Below are positions 1 to 5,561 of a stretch of 10,342 bases of DNA, piece by piece (position 1 is the stretch's first letter; every line of letters starts with the position of its first letter). The position numbers and the translations under genes were made by a program. The DNA is from Clostridiales bacterium. Its GTDB lineage: Bacteria; Bacillota_A; Clostridia; Oscillospirales; Oscillospiraceae. A model generated the notes under the pieces. That model worked only from the letters and a program-made list of their open reading frames with translations, made no database searches and was not told where the DNA came from. The DNA is taken from positions 1 to 10,342 of the forward strand of contig DXUR01000070.1 in the NCBI GenBank assembly GCA_019417795.1. The letters are read 5' to 3'.

Positions 1-483
1 GAGCAGGAGCCTGCCTATACGCCGCCCCGGCCCATCGCCGTGGACGATCAGGTGGAGCTGCCCGGCGTGAAGATGGCCGCCACGGTGCTGGCCGTCAACG
101 GCGACGGCACCCTGCTGCTGCAGGCGGGCCGCATGAAGATGACCGTCAAGGCCCAGCAGGTGCGCCTGCTGGAGGGCGCTCCCAAGAAGTCCAAGCCTGC
201 CCCCAGTTCCTCCGCCGCCACCCTGAACACCGTGTCCCGTGCCTCCTCGGAGCTGGATATCCGGGGCTATGAGACGCTGGAGGCCGAGAGCGTGGTGGAA
301 AACTATCTGGACAGTGCCGTCATGGCCAAGCTGGGCACCGTCACCATCATCCACGGAAAGGGTACCGGCGCTCTGCGAAAGGCCGTCCACGAGATCCTCA
401 AGCGTAACAAGGCCGTCAAAAGCTTCCGGCTTGGCCGCTACGGCGAGGGTGAGGCCGGTGTCACCGTGGTGGAGCTGAAATAA
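1..483 (+). CDS. mutS2: MutS2 C-terminal part (KOW-like linker and Smr domain), 5'-truncated by window edge
   Basis: The frame is open from base 1 and ends in TAA at 481-483, so about 160 C-terminal residues are visible and the true start lies upstream. Two parts can be seen: a small beta-rich segment (VDDQVELPG... to VRLLEG) as found in the linker before the Smr domain, and a full Smr domain carrying the LDIRG, HGKGTGALR and GEGEAGVTVVELK signatures. MutS2 is a MutS-family ATPase lacking the mismatch-recognition domain. In different bacteria it is linked to suppression of homologous recombination or to rescue of collided ribosomes, and the Smr domain is the nuclease or nucleic-acid-binding part. 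The ATPase portion is outside the window, so the assignment rests on the Smr signature plus the preceding linker. GC content is high, as in the other core genes here. Confidence 0.9.
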   Translation, partial: EQEPAYTPPRPIAVDDQVELPGVKMAATVLAVNGDGTLLLQAGRMKMTVKAQQVRLLEGAPKKSKPAPSSSAATLNTVSRASSELDIRGYETLEAESVVENYLDSAVMAKLGTVTIIHGKGTGALRKAVHEILKRNKAVKSFRLGRYGEGEAGVTVVELK

Positions 484-489
484 GCCGCT

Positions 490-517
490 TTCGTGTAGAA
501 CGACGAATTTTTTCTTT
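490..517 (+). terminator. Weak candidate terminator after mutS2
   Basis: A short stem TTCGT (490-494) / ACGAA (503-507) with an 8-nt loop is followed at once by six T and a further TTT after one C. The stem has only 5 bp, so termination may be partial. The position just after the mutS2 stop and before an independent promoter supports the call. Confidence 0.35.
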
Positions 518-557
518 GATTCTCTGCAATCGCCACAAATTTTTGTGGGATTGAATA

Positions 558-585
558 TTGCTTTCTCCCCGTTATCCGTTATAAT
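558..585 (+). promoter_or_regulatory. Sigma-A type promoter of the HPr gene
   Basis: A perfect -10 box TATAAT lies at 580-585 and a -35-like TTGCTT at 558-563, with a 16-bp spacer. The next gene starts about 45 bp beyond the expected transcription start. A 16-bp palindrome (533-548) sits just upstream of the -35 box. Confidence 0.7.
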
Positions 586-636
586 AGTATGTGTAGCAGT
601 CGGCTTGAAGACTGCGAATAAAGGAGTGCTGGTTTG

Positions 637-900
637 ATGTATACGCAGGAAATTACCGTTCAGAATGAGGTGGGGCTGCACGCACGTCCCGCTACGTATT
701 TCATTCAGAAGGCCAACGAGTTCAAGAGCGGCATTTGGGTAGAGAAGGAAGAGCGCCGGGTCAACGCCAAGAGTCTGCTGGGCGTGCTGTCCCTGGGTAT
801 TGTGAAGGGAACCAACATCACCCTCATCGCTGACGGCTCTGATGAAAAGGAAGCCGTGGATGCTCTGGTATCTCTGATCCAGAACAACTTCGGCGAGTAA
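637..900 (+). CDS. ptsH: HPr-family phosphocarrier protein
   Basis: This 87-residue cytosolic protein has the family's usual length. The N-terminal active-site motif GLHARPA places the phospho-accepting histidine at residue 15, and the NAKSLLGVLSLG motif places the regulatory serine at residue 46. Both positions match classical HPr numbering only if translation starts at the ATG at 637 rather than at the TTG one codon earlier. The Shine-Dalgarno AAGGAG is at 621-626. HPr carries phosphate from enzyme I to sugar-specific EIIA proteins. In Firmicutes, Ser46 is the substrate of HPr kinase/phosphorylase, which links HPr to CcpA-mediated carbon catabolite control. Parts of the sequence resemble Crh (VNAKS, LIADG), but Crh lacks His15, so HPr is preferred. 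No enzyme I gene is adjacent. It is transcribed alone, between its own promoter and terminator. The symbol assumes it is the main PTS HPr of the genome. Confidence 0.9.
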   Translation: MYTQEITVQNEVGLHARPATYFIQKANEFKSGIWVEKEERRVNAKSLLGVLSLGIVKGTNITLIADGSDEKEAVDALVSLIQNNFGE

Positions 901-913
901 CGACCGAACATGA

Positions 914-960
914 AACAGCGCCGGTGTCTGCTGTCAGCAAGCACCGGCGTTGTTCTGCTT
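914..960 (+). terminator. Rho-independent terminator of the HPr gene
   Basis: A strong stem of about 13 bp pairs 914-926 with 942-954, with a GC core CGCCGGTG/CACCGGCG and one G.T pair. A T-rich tail (CTGCTTTTAT) follows. It begins 13 bp after the HPr stop codon. Confidence 0.8.
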
Positions 961-977
961 TTATCCTCTCGGCGGGC

Positions 978-1019
978 AAGCGCAAGCACGCCTGACAGCG
1001 TGTCCTTCCGGCGCTTTTT
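978..1019 (+). terminator. Second hairpin with T-tract, possible back-up terminator
   Basis: An outer stem AAGCGC (978-983) / GCGCTT (1011-1016) encloses an inner hairpin GCACGC (986-991) / GCGTGT (998-1003) with a 6-nt loop. TTT follows the outer stem. It could catch read-through from the HPr gene. The unpaired inner bases make it less certain than the first terminator. Confidence 0.4.
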
Positions 1020-1049
1020 CCTTGCTCATCGATGGTACGATCTCTGCAC

Positions 1050-1086
1050 AAAAGGACGCCCCCGGCGTGGCCGGAGGCGTCCTTTT
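1050..1086. terminator. Bidirectional terminator between convergent units
   Basis: AAAAGGACGCC (1050-1060) pairs perfectly with GGCGTCCTTTT (1076-1086), and an inner CCGG/CCGG stem closes the loop. A-tract and T-tract lie on opposite sides, so it can work on both strands. It sits between the plus-strand HPr unit and the minus-strand small gene and rex unit. A further hairpin, GCCCC (1100-1104) / GGGGC (1109-1113), lies closer to the small gene. Confidence 0.75.
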
Positions 1087-1120
1087 CATGTGTTTCGCTG
1101 CCCCCTATGGGGCCGCCCGG

Positions 1121-1261
1121 TCAGCAGCCGCAGCCGCAGCCGTTGTTATTCTGGGTGTTGCCGCAGCCGCAGCCGTTGCCGCCCCAGAACAGGCACAGGA
1201 TGATGATGGCGATGATGATCCAGCAGCCGCAGCCGCCGAAGCAGGAGTTCTGATTGCACAT
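1121..1261 (-). CDS. 46-residue Cys/Gly-rich membrane peptide, unknown function
   Basis: Reading the minus strand from ATG at 1259-1261 gives 46 residues, starting MCNQNSCFGG. The start was chosen over an in-frame ATG 14 codons upstream because AGGAGG (1272-1277) lies 10 nt before it. The peptide has ten cysteines, a short hydrophobic core (WIIIAIIILCLFW, residues 14-26) and a tail of alternating Cys-Gly with an Asn-rich spacer, ending in CGCGC. This layout suggests a membrane-anchored peptide with a clustered-thiol tail that might bind metal or form disulfides; that function is inference only. I recognise no named family. It lies 62 bp downstream of rex on the same strand and may be co-transcribed. 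The strong SD and hydrophobic/Cys pattern argue that it is real, despite the repetitive GCAGCC DNA that encodes the tail. Confidence 0.6.
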   Translation of the reverse strand: MCNQNSCFGGCGCWIIIAIIILCLFWGGNGCGCGNTQNNNGCGCGC

Positions 1262-1323
1262 AAGAACGTGACCTCCTATGAAAATTGGACCCGCAGGTCT
1301 CATTCCATAGTATGATCCGCCCC

Positions 1324-1965
1324 TTAATAGAGTTCCTCCGGCCGGGAGATACGGTAGCTGAGGGTCAGGAGGGTATCCACAAAGTGGATGTCCTCGAAGA
1401 ATACCCCCTTGGTCTGGGTGGAGAGCTCCACATTGGTGAAGTTCCAGAAGCCCTTCACCCCCAGAGCAATGAGCCGGTCCGCCAGCGGCTGGGCCACGCT
1501 CTGAGGCACGGTCAGCACCGCCACGTTGGGGTGGTACTCCTCCACATAGTGTTCCAGCTCCTCCATGGGCCGGATGGTCACGTCGTGGATCTTGGTGCCG
1601 ATCAGCGCCGGGGACACGTCGAAGGCGGTATCCACCTGAAAGCCCACCTTCTGAAAGTCGAAGTTCTGCAGCAGCGCATGGCCCAGATGGCCCGCTCCCA
1701 CCACAATGAGCCGGTAGCCGGAGTCGATGCCCAGAATGTGGCCAATCTCCGAGCGCAGCTCCGCCACGTTATAGCCGTAGCCCTGCTGACCGAATTCACC
1801 GAAGCAGCTGAGATCCTGCCGGATCTGAGAGGCGGTGATGTCCATTTTCTGCCCCAGTGAATTGGAGGAAATGCGTACCACGCCCTTGTTATGCAGCTCG
1901 TCCAGATAGCGGTAATAGCGGGGCAGACGATGGATCACCGCATCCGAGACCTTTTGTTTTTTCAT
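1324..1965 (-). CDS. rex: Redox-sensing transcriptional repressor Rex
   Basis: The 213-residue protein has typical Rex length. Residues 1-75 form the winged-helix DNA-binding domain, with the conserved pattern SSNSLGQK...ITASQIRQDL..FGEFGQQGYGY. Residues 85-200 form a Rossmann domain with G90-A-G92-H-L-G95 for NAD(H), followed by DVSPALIGTKI and the VPQSVAQPLADRL...GVKGFWNF stretch. Rex senses the NADH/NAD+ ratio: high NADH releases it from operators of fermentation and respiration genes. The frame is open 63 codons further upstream, but the ATG at 1963-1965 is preceded by AAGGA (1971-1975) and begins the conserved domain, so the longer version is rejected. A consensus promoter and a possible Rex operator lie about 80-120 bp upstream, suggesting autoregulation. 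The high-GC style is that of a resident core gene. Confidence 0.95.
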   Translation of the reverse strand: MKKQKVSDAVIHRLPRYYRYLDELHNKGVVRISSNSLGQKMDITASQIRQDLSCFGEFGQQGYGYNVAELRSEIGHILGIDSGYRLIVVGAGHLGHALLQNFDFQKVGFQVDTAFDVSPALIGTKIHDVTIRPMEELEHYVEEYHPNVAVLTVPQSVAQPLADRLIALGVKGFWNFTNVELSTQTKGVFFEDIHFVDTLLTLSYRISRPEELY

Positions 1966-1997
1966 ATGCGTCCTTCTTCTTTGCCGGCGGCAGGAGC

Positions 1998-2011
1998 CGG
2001 GCTGCAGCCCG
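1998..2011. repeat. 14-bp perfect palindrome in the rex leader
   Basis: CGGGCTGCAGCCCG is self-complementary throughout and lies between the predicted rex transcription start and the rex Shine-Dalgarno. It may form a hairpin in the 5' leader or bind a dimeric protein. No function can be assigned. Confidence 0.5.
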
Positions 2012-2043
2012 CTTTCCCCTACCGCTTGTTTTCGTCTTTCTGA

Positions 2044-2072
2044 ATTGTACTCCAAATTCCAGAACTTGTCAA
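2044..2072 (-). promoter_or_regulatory. Promoter of rex
   Basis: On the minus strand a perfect -35 TTGACA (2067-2072) is separated by exactly 17 bp from TACAAT (2044-2049). This is a near-consensus sigma-A promoter, giving a leader of about 70 nt before the rex ATG. Confidence 0.85.
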
Positions 2073-2084
2073 CTTTTTTAACAA
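2066..2084. promoter_or_regulatory. Possible Rex operator overlapping the rex -35 box
   Basis: The plus strand carries TTGTCAA (2066-2072) and TTAACAA (2078-2084), an inverted repeat with one mismatch. Rex operators in Gram-positives generally follow TTGTTAA-N4-TTAACAA. Here the spacer is 5 rather than 4, which weakens the call, but the overlap with the -35 box is the expected place for autorepression. Confidence 0.4.
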
Positions 2085-2113
2085 TCTTTTTTGTCTTTTG
2101 TGCAGTTTTCTTC

Positions 2114-2141
2114 TTTACATTCCCGAAAAAGATGGTATAAT
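2114..2141 (+). promoter_or_regulatory. Promoter reading into the tRNA-Arg region
   Basis: TTTACA (2114-2119), a 16-bp spacer and a perfect TATAAT (2136-2141) face the tRNA region. The start should fall near 2148, about 34 nt before the first tRNA-like sequence. No comparable promoter is visible just before the intact tRNA at 2351, so this one probably serves both copies in one precursor. Confidence 0.75.
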
Positions 2142-2181
2142 AAATTAGTCGCAAGGGGGGAAGTCTCCCTCTGCTCCATAT

Positions 2182-2220
2182 GCGCCCGTAGCTCAGCTGG
2201 ATAGAGTGACAGACTCCGAC
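2182..2220 (+). pseudogene. tRNA-Arg 5' half, broken exactly after the anticodon loop
   Basis: These 39 bases match the first 39 of the intact tRNA at 2351 except for four differences. They contain the acceptor 5' strand GCGCCCG, the D arm, the 5' anticodon strand ACAGA and the loop CTCCGAC (anticodon CCG). The next bases are ATTTC instead of the TCTGT needed to close the ACAGA stem, and no T arm or 3' acceptor strand follows. It therefore cannot fold into a tRNA. The stem difference (ACAGA here, TTAGA in the intact copy) shows it derives from a different tRNA-Arg version and is not a simple recent copy. Confidence 0.85.
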
Positions 2221-2350
2221 ATTTCAGGCATTTCCAGTTGAGATATGGCGCAAGCCGTTGCCACACCTGCGTTTGCGGGAACGGCAGAGAAAAAATGCGT
2301 GGTCGTTGACTACTGTTTGACGACTATTCCCGCAGAAGACAACCAAATAT
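2221..2350. other. 130-bp structured non-coding insert between the two tRNA-Arg sequences
   Basis: No gene is convincing here. An 8-bp inverted repeat TGCGGGAA (2274-2281) / TTCCCGCA (2327-2334) encloses a 5-bp hairpin GTCGT (2302-2306) / ACGAC (2320-2324). Inside lies a direct repeat TTGACTAC / TTGACGAC. A second, overlapping pairing is GCCGTT with AACGGC. Such nested repeats could be recombinase-binding sites of an attachment region or an RNA fold in the tRNA precursor; the sequence alone does not decide. Confidence 0.5.
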
Positions 2351-2427
2351 GCGCCCGTAGCTCAGATGGATAGAGCGTTAGACTCCGACTCTAAAGGCCG
2401 CTGGTTCGAATCCAGTCGGGCGTACCA
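2351..2427 (+). tRNA. tRNA-Arg (anticodon CCG)
   Basis: A complete cloverleaf can be drawn. The acceptor is GCGCCCG/CGGGCGT (first pair G.U). The D stem is GCTC/GAGC, and the anticodon stem TTAGA/TCTAA is fully paired. The loop CTCCGAC has anticodon CCG at 2385-2387, decoding CGG. The T arm GCTGG/CCAGT carries the standard loop TTCGAAT. The discriminator A is followed by an encoded CCA (2425-2427). It probably matures from a precursor begun at the promoter at 2114-2141, with the broken tRNA half in its leader. tRNA genes are common attachment sites for tyrosine integrases, and an integrase gene lies at the right edge of the window. Confidence 0.95.
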
Positions 2428-2465
2428 AATCCCTAAAAGCTGTATAGCTTTTGGGGATTTTTATT
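2428..2465 (+). terminator. Terminator of the tRNA-Arg transcript
   Basis: A 13-bp stem pairs 2428-2440 with 2447-2459 (one T.G pair) around a 6-nt loop, and the T-rich tail TTTATT follows. It starts directly after the encoded CCA. Confidence 0.85.
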
Positions 2466-2560
2466 AGCAACAGATGGAGGCGGTACCTGACTTGCGCGTT
2501 TAAGTGATTGAATAGCGGTATTATGCGCTTTGCCTGTTCATCAAGAGAAACGAATAATGG

Positions 2561-2589
2561 TTGCTGATAGATTAAAATAATGGTATACT
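2561..2589 (+). promoter_or_regulatory. Promoter of the helicase-mod-res operon
   Basis: TTGCTG (2561-2566), a 17-bp spacer and TATACT (2584-2589) are present. TGG directly before the -10 makes an extended -10 element. It lies 65 bp before the first gene, and no other strong promoter is seen inside the operon. The flanking 2466-2560 stretch holds no gene or clear site. Confidence 0.65.
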
Positions 2590-2610
2590 TTAACAATCAT
2601 GTAGTATAGC

Positions 2611-2620
2611 TAAGCGCTTA
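2611..2620. promoter_or_regulatory. Palindrome in the operon leader, candidate operator
   Basis: TAAGCGCTTA is a perfect 10-bp palindrome about 22 bp downstream of the -10 box and 35 bp before the start codon. Its position would suit a repressor, but no regulator gene is present in the window. Confidence 0.3.
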
Positions 2621-2654
2621 CGAATCATTCAATGAAGAATTGTGGTGATCAGCT

Positions 2655-5540
2655 ATGTTTGATTTTGGAAACGCAAATGACGGGCAGCGAAAAGCAATAG
2701 CGGCTGCAGACGGTCCTGTCCTCATAACGGCAGGTCCCGGAACCGGCAAAACATATACGCTCGTGCAGCGTGCAATCTACCTCATAGAGGAATGCAATGT
2801 AAGGCCGGAGAGCATCTTCATTGCCACATTTACGGAAAAGGCTGCGAAGGAACTGGTAACACGTATTACAAACGAGCTTGCAAATCGAAACATCACGGCA
2901 AACATCAACGAAATGTATATCGGTACGTTCCACTCGCTCTGCCTTCGTATGCTGAAAGAGCATTTGGAATATACACGGCTTCGCCGAAACTACCGCTTGA
3001 TGGATTCGTTTGACCAGCAGTATATGGTATTTCAGAATATCCATCGTTTCAGAAGTATTCCGGAGATTGAAATCGTCCTTCCGAACGGTGGCGCATGGAA
3101 GCAAGCCGAAACGATCTGTAACTTTGTAAACAACCTTTCCGAAGAATTGGTTTCGCCGGAGGAGCTGATGTCTGACCATGACCCATCGATTGCATCACTC
3201 GGTCGGATGCTTCAGGAATATCGCACAATTCTTACGGAAGCGAATCTGATGGATTTCTCCTCCATCCAGATAGAGGCATATCGGCTTCTCTGCGATAACG
3301 AGGGCATTCTGAATGAGCTTCGCTCTGCGATCACGCATATCATGGTCGATGAATACCAGGACACGAACTATATTCAGGAGCAACTCGTGTTTCTCCTCGC
3401 CGGGGAAAGAAAGAATATCTGCGTGGTCGGAGACGATGACCAGGGCCTGTACCGTTTCCGCGGTGCAACCATCCGAAACATCCTGGAATTTCCGCAGAAG
3501 TTTGCCAATGGCGAATGCCGTATTATCCCGCTGGTCATCAACTATCGTTCCAACAGCGACATCGTTGATTTTTATAACCGATGGATGGATACCACGGATG
3601 GTGCAAAGTTCAAGTTTCGCTGGGAAAATTTCAGATATGAAAAACGCATTGAACCTCATGAAAAATCCGCACTTCACAGCCCTGCGGTCGTGAAATTAGC
3701 CGGTGTGAATGACGAGGATGAATGGCATGAGAAGATCCTGCAGTTTATCAACAACCTGAAAACATCCGGCAAGCTGATGGACTATAATCAGATAGCGTTT
3801 CTCTTCAACTCAGTCAAACATCCGAGGGTGACTGCTCTTGCTCGTTTTCTTGAGGAGAACCATATCAATGTTTACTCACCGCGTTCGGATATGTTTTTCC
3901 AGCGTGACGAAATACGACTGGCACTCGGCTGCCTTATGCTGATGTTCCCGTTTTATGTGCAGGGGTTGGAAAACGGGGAGTATACCTTTTTACAGCCTGA
4001 GCACCTGACTTATTATCGGAACTGTATCATGCTGGCGAATGAGTATCTGATGCAGCCGGAGCACACCGACCTGCTGAAATGGATACGCCGCCGAGGAAAA
4101 GACCATGTAAGCCTGACCGACGCAACGGACTACGCCTACTGTGGGCTCATGTATCAGATGTTTGAGTTTCAGCCTTTTGCCGGTATTCTGGATACAGATA
4201 TGGATGTCGGCGTTGTCGATATCCGACCAGCTCGAAATCTGGCAAAGCTGACGCAGATCATCGGAAAATTTGAATACCTCCACCGGGTGGATGTCTTATC
4301 GGCCGACAAGTATCGCGGGAAACGCGGCATTGATGCCAATACGGAACTGCTCTTTAATCTGTATCTCCGCCTGCTCTATGACGGCGGTATCACGGAGTAT
4401 GAGGATGATTCCGAGTATGCGCCGAGCGGCTGCGTCTCATTCCTTACGATCCACCAGTCCAAAGGGATGGAATTCCCGATTGTTTTTGTGGATTCTCTGA
4501 CAAATGTGCCGAGAAAAACCACAAACGACCTTATGATGACGATAGAGGATCGCTACTTCAAGCGCCCGGCATTTGAACCGTATGAGGTCACAAAATTCTT
4601 TGATTTCTGGCGTCTGTACTACACGGCTTTCTCCCGTGCGCAGGATCTGTTGATACTGACCTGCAATGAGGACAAGCGGACACCCAGCGCTTACTTCAAA
4701 GAGGTTTATGACGAGCTTCAGTCCGTGGACAGCGAAGCATTTGATATCCGGGAGTTCAACTTCAAGTCCGTGAAGGCCGTGAACGTCAAGAGCACCTACT
4801 CGTTCACATCGCACATCACAGTGTATGAGACCTGCGCCCTGCAGTACAAGTTCTACCGCGAACTGGAGTTCATGCCCGTCCGTGCCAACGCTATGCTCTT
4901 CGGTACGCTTGTCCATGAGACGATAGAGGATGTTCACCGTGCTGCACTCAGGCACGAGGAGCAGACGATCACCGAGGAAAACGTGAACCGTTGGTTTGCC
5001 TCCAACTATGTGTCATTGACGAAAACCGAGCACACCTACCTCGCCGGTCCTCAGCGCGAGGCGGCATTGAAGCAAGTGCTCCGCTATGTAGAGCGGCAGC
5101 ACGGCGACTGGTCTGCCATCCAGCAAGCAGAGGTGGATGTTTCTCTGGTGAAGCCGGATTATATCATTGAAGGCAAGGTCGACCTGATCCGGGGTGAGGG
5201 CGACACGGTCGAGATTGTGGATTTCAAAGCCGAACGGAAACCGGATATGGAGAAAATGCGGGATCGGCTTGAGCGGTACCGTCGGCAGCTTCATATCTAT
5301 GCCCATCTCGTGGAGGAGCGTACCGGGCGGAAGGTCAGTAAGATGCACCTCTACTATACCGGAGAGGACGGCGGCGTACCGACGATCACATATCCGTATA
5401 CAAAGTCTGCCGTGGAAGGAACGCTGGCGTCATTCGATGATACGGTACATAAGATCATGAAGAAGGATTTCCGGCACTGTGCCGATGACCCGAAGGTCTG
5501 CGCTGGCTGTGACTTCCGTTTCTATTGCAGAAACAAATAA
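2655..5540 (+). CDS. UvrD/Rep-type SF1A helicase fused to a RecB-like Fe-S nuclease
   Basis: The 961-residue protein has an almost complete SF1A helicase motif set. These are the Q-type NDGQRKAI, Walker A AGPGTGKT (26-33), ATFTEKAA, GTFHSLCLRML, motif II DEYQD (232-236), motif III GDDDQGLYRFRG (from 259), motif IV NYRS (296-299), motif V IHQSKGMEFP (599-608) and motif VI YTAFSRAQ with R661. The C-terminal 240 residues form a PD-(D/E)XK nuclease: H754, D843, D856-F-K858, then Q878 and Y882. The D-to-D and D-to-K distances (13 and 15) equal those of RecB (D1067, D1080, K1082). C727 plus C949-x2-C952-x5-C958 match the AddB/Cas4-type 4Fe-4S cluster. Expected activity is ATP-driven 3'-5' DNA unwinding coupled to strand cleavage. 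The start ATG follows GGTGATC (2644-2650), complementary to the 16S rRNA tail but lacking the usual AGGAG. It is the first gene of an operon with mod and res, suggesting a defence role. AddA is longer (about 1,200 residues) and needs AddB, which is absent here. Confidence 0.9.
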   Translation: MFDFGNANDGQRKAIAAADGPVLITAGPGTGKTYTLVQRAIYLIEECNVRPESIFIATFTEKAAKELVTRITNELANRNITANINEMYIGTFHSLCLRMLKEHLEYTRLRRNYRLMDSFDQQYMVFQNIHRFRSIPEIEIVLPNGGAWKQAETICNFVNNLSEELVSPEELMSDHDPSIASLGRMLQEYRTILTEANLMDFSSIQIEAYRLLCDNEGILNELRSAITHIMVDEYQDTNYIQEQLVFLLAGERKNICVVGDDDQGLYRFRGATIRNILEFPQKFANGECRIIPLVINYRSNSDIVDFYNRWMDTTDGAKFKFRWENFRYEKRIEPHEKSALHSPAVVKLAGVNDEDEWHEKILQFINNLKTSGKLMDYNQIAFLFNSVKHPRVTALARFLEENHINVYSPRSDMFFQRDEIRLALGCLMLMFPFYVQGLENGEYTFLQPEHLTYYRNCIMLANEYLMQPEHTDLLKWIRRRGKDHVSLTDATDYAYCGLMYQMFEFQPFAGILDTDMDVGVVDIRPARNLAKLTQIIGKFEYLHRVDVLSADKYRGKRGIDANTELLFNLYLRLLYDGGITEYEDDSEYAPSGCVSFLTIHQSKGMEFPIVFVDSLTNVPRKTTNDLMMTIEDRYFKRPAFEPYEVTKFFDFWRLYYTAFSRAQDLLILTCNEDKRTPSAYFKEVYDELQSVDSEAFDIREFNFKSVKAVNVKSTYSFTSHITVYETCALQYKFYRELEFMPVRANAMLFGTLVHETIEDVHRAALRHEEQTITEENVNRWFASNYVSLTKTEHTYLAGPQREAALKQVLRYVERQHGDWSAIQQAEVDVSLVKPDYIIEGKVDLIRGEGDTVEIVDFKAERKPDMEKMRDRLERYRRQLHIYAHLVEERTGRKVSKMHLYYTGEDGGVPTITYPYTKSAVEGTLASFDDTVHKIMKKDFRHCADDPKVCAGCDFRFYCRNK

Positions 5541-5561
5541 CCGATGGAGGGTTTGATAACA

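Larger units (their letters stand above)
2178..2389 (+). repeat. Direct repeat pair: tRNA 5' region duplicated at 169-bp spacing
   Basis: The first copy spans 2178-2220 and the second 2347-2389. Both begin with ATATGCGCCCGTAGCTCAG and end in AGACTCCGAC, with four substitutions between. The repeat starts 4 bp before the mature tRNA 5' end and stops at the end of the anticodon loop. This is the geometry expected if recombination used the anticodon loop as its core. Confidence 0.75.

Noticed and set aside
1966..2154. N-terminal extension of Rex by 63 residues
   Set aside because: The extension covers the promoter and leader, is rich in Lys/Arg from AT-rich intergenic DNA, and Rex homologues begin at the position chosen.
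2245..2373. 42-codon plus-strand frame in the insert between the tRNA sequences (MAQAVATPAF...)
   Set aside because: It has no Shine-Dalgarno, runs into the intact tRNA gene to find its stop codon, and overlaps the inverted repeats. It is not listed as a gene.
2182..2427. A group I intron in the tRNA-Arg anticodon loop
   Set aside because: Bacterial tRNA introns do sit in this loop, but only 130 bp of non-tRNA sequence follows the break, too short for a group I core. A complete second tRNA follows rather than a 3' half.
2378..2596. Minus-strand reading frame ending in VRPTGFEPAAFRVGV
   Set aside because: It is the antisense translation of the tRNA-Arg 3' half. GFEPAAF-type peptides are a well-known artefact of tRNA genes, and there is no other support.
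2655..5540. AddA of the AddAB repair complex
   Set aside because: The protein is shorter than AddA, carries the Fe-S cysteines characteristic of AddB, has no addB neighbour, and is in an operon with mod and res.
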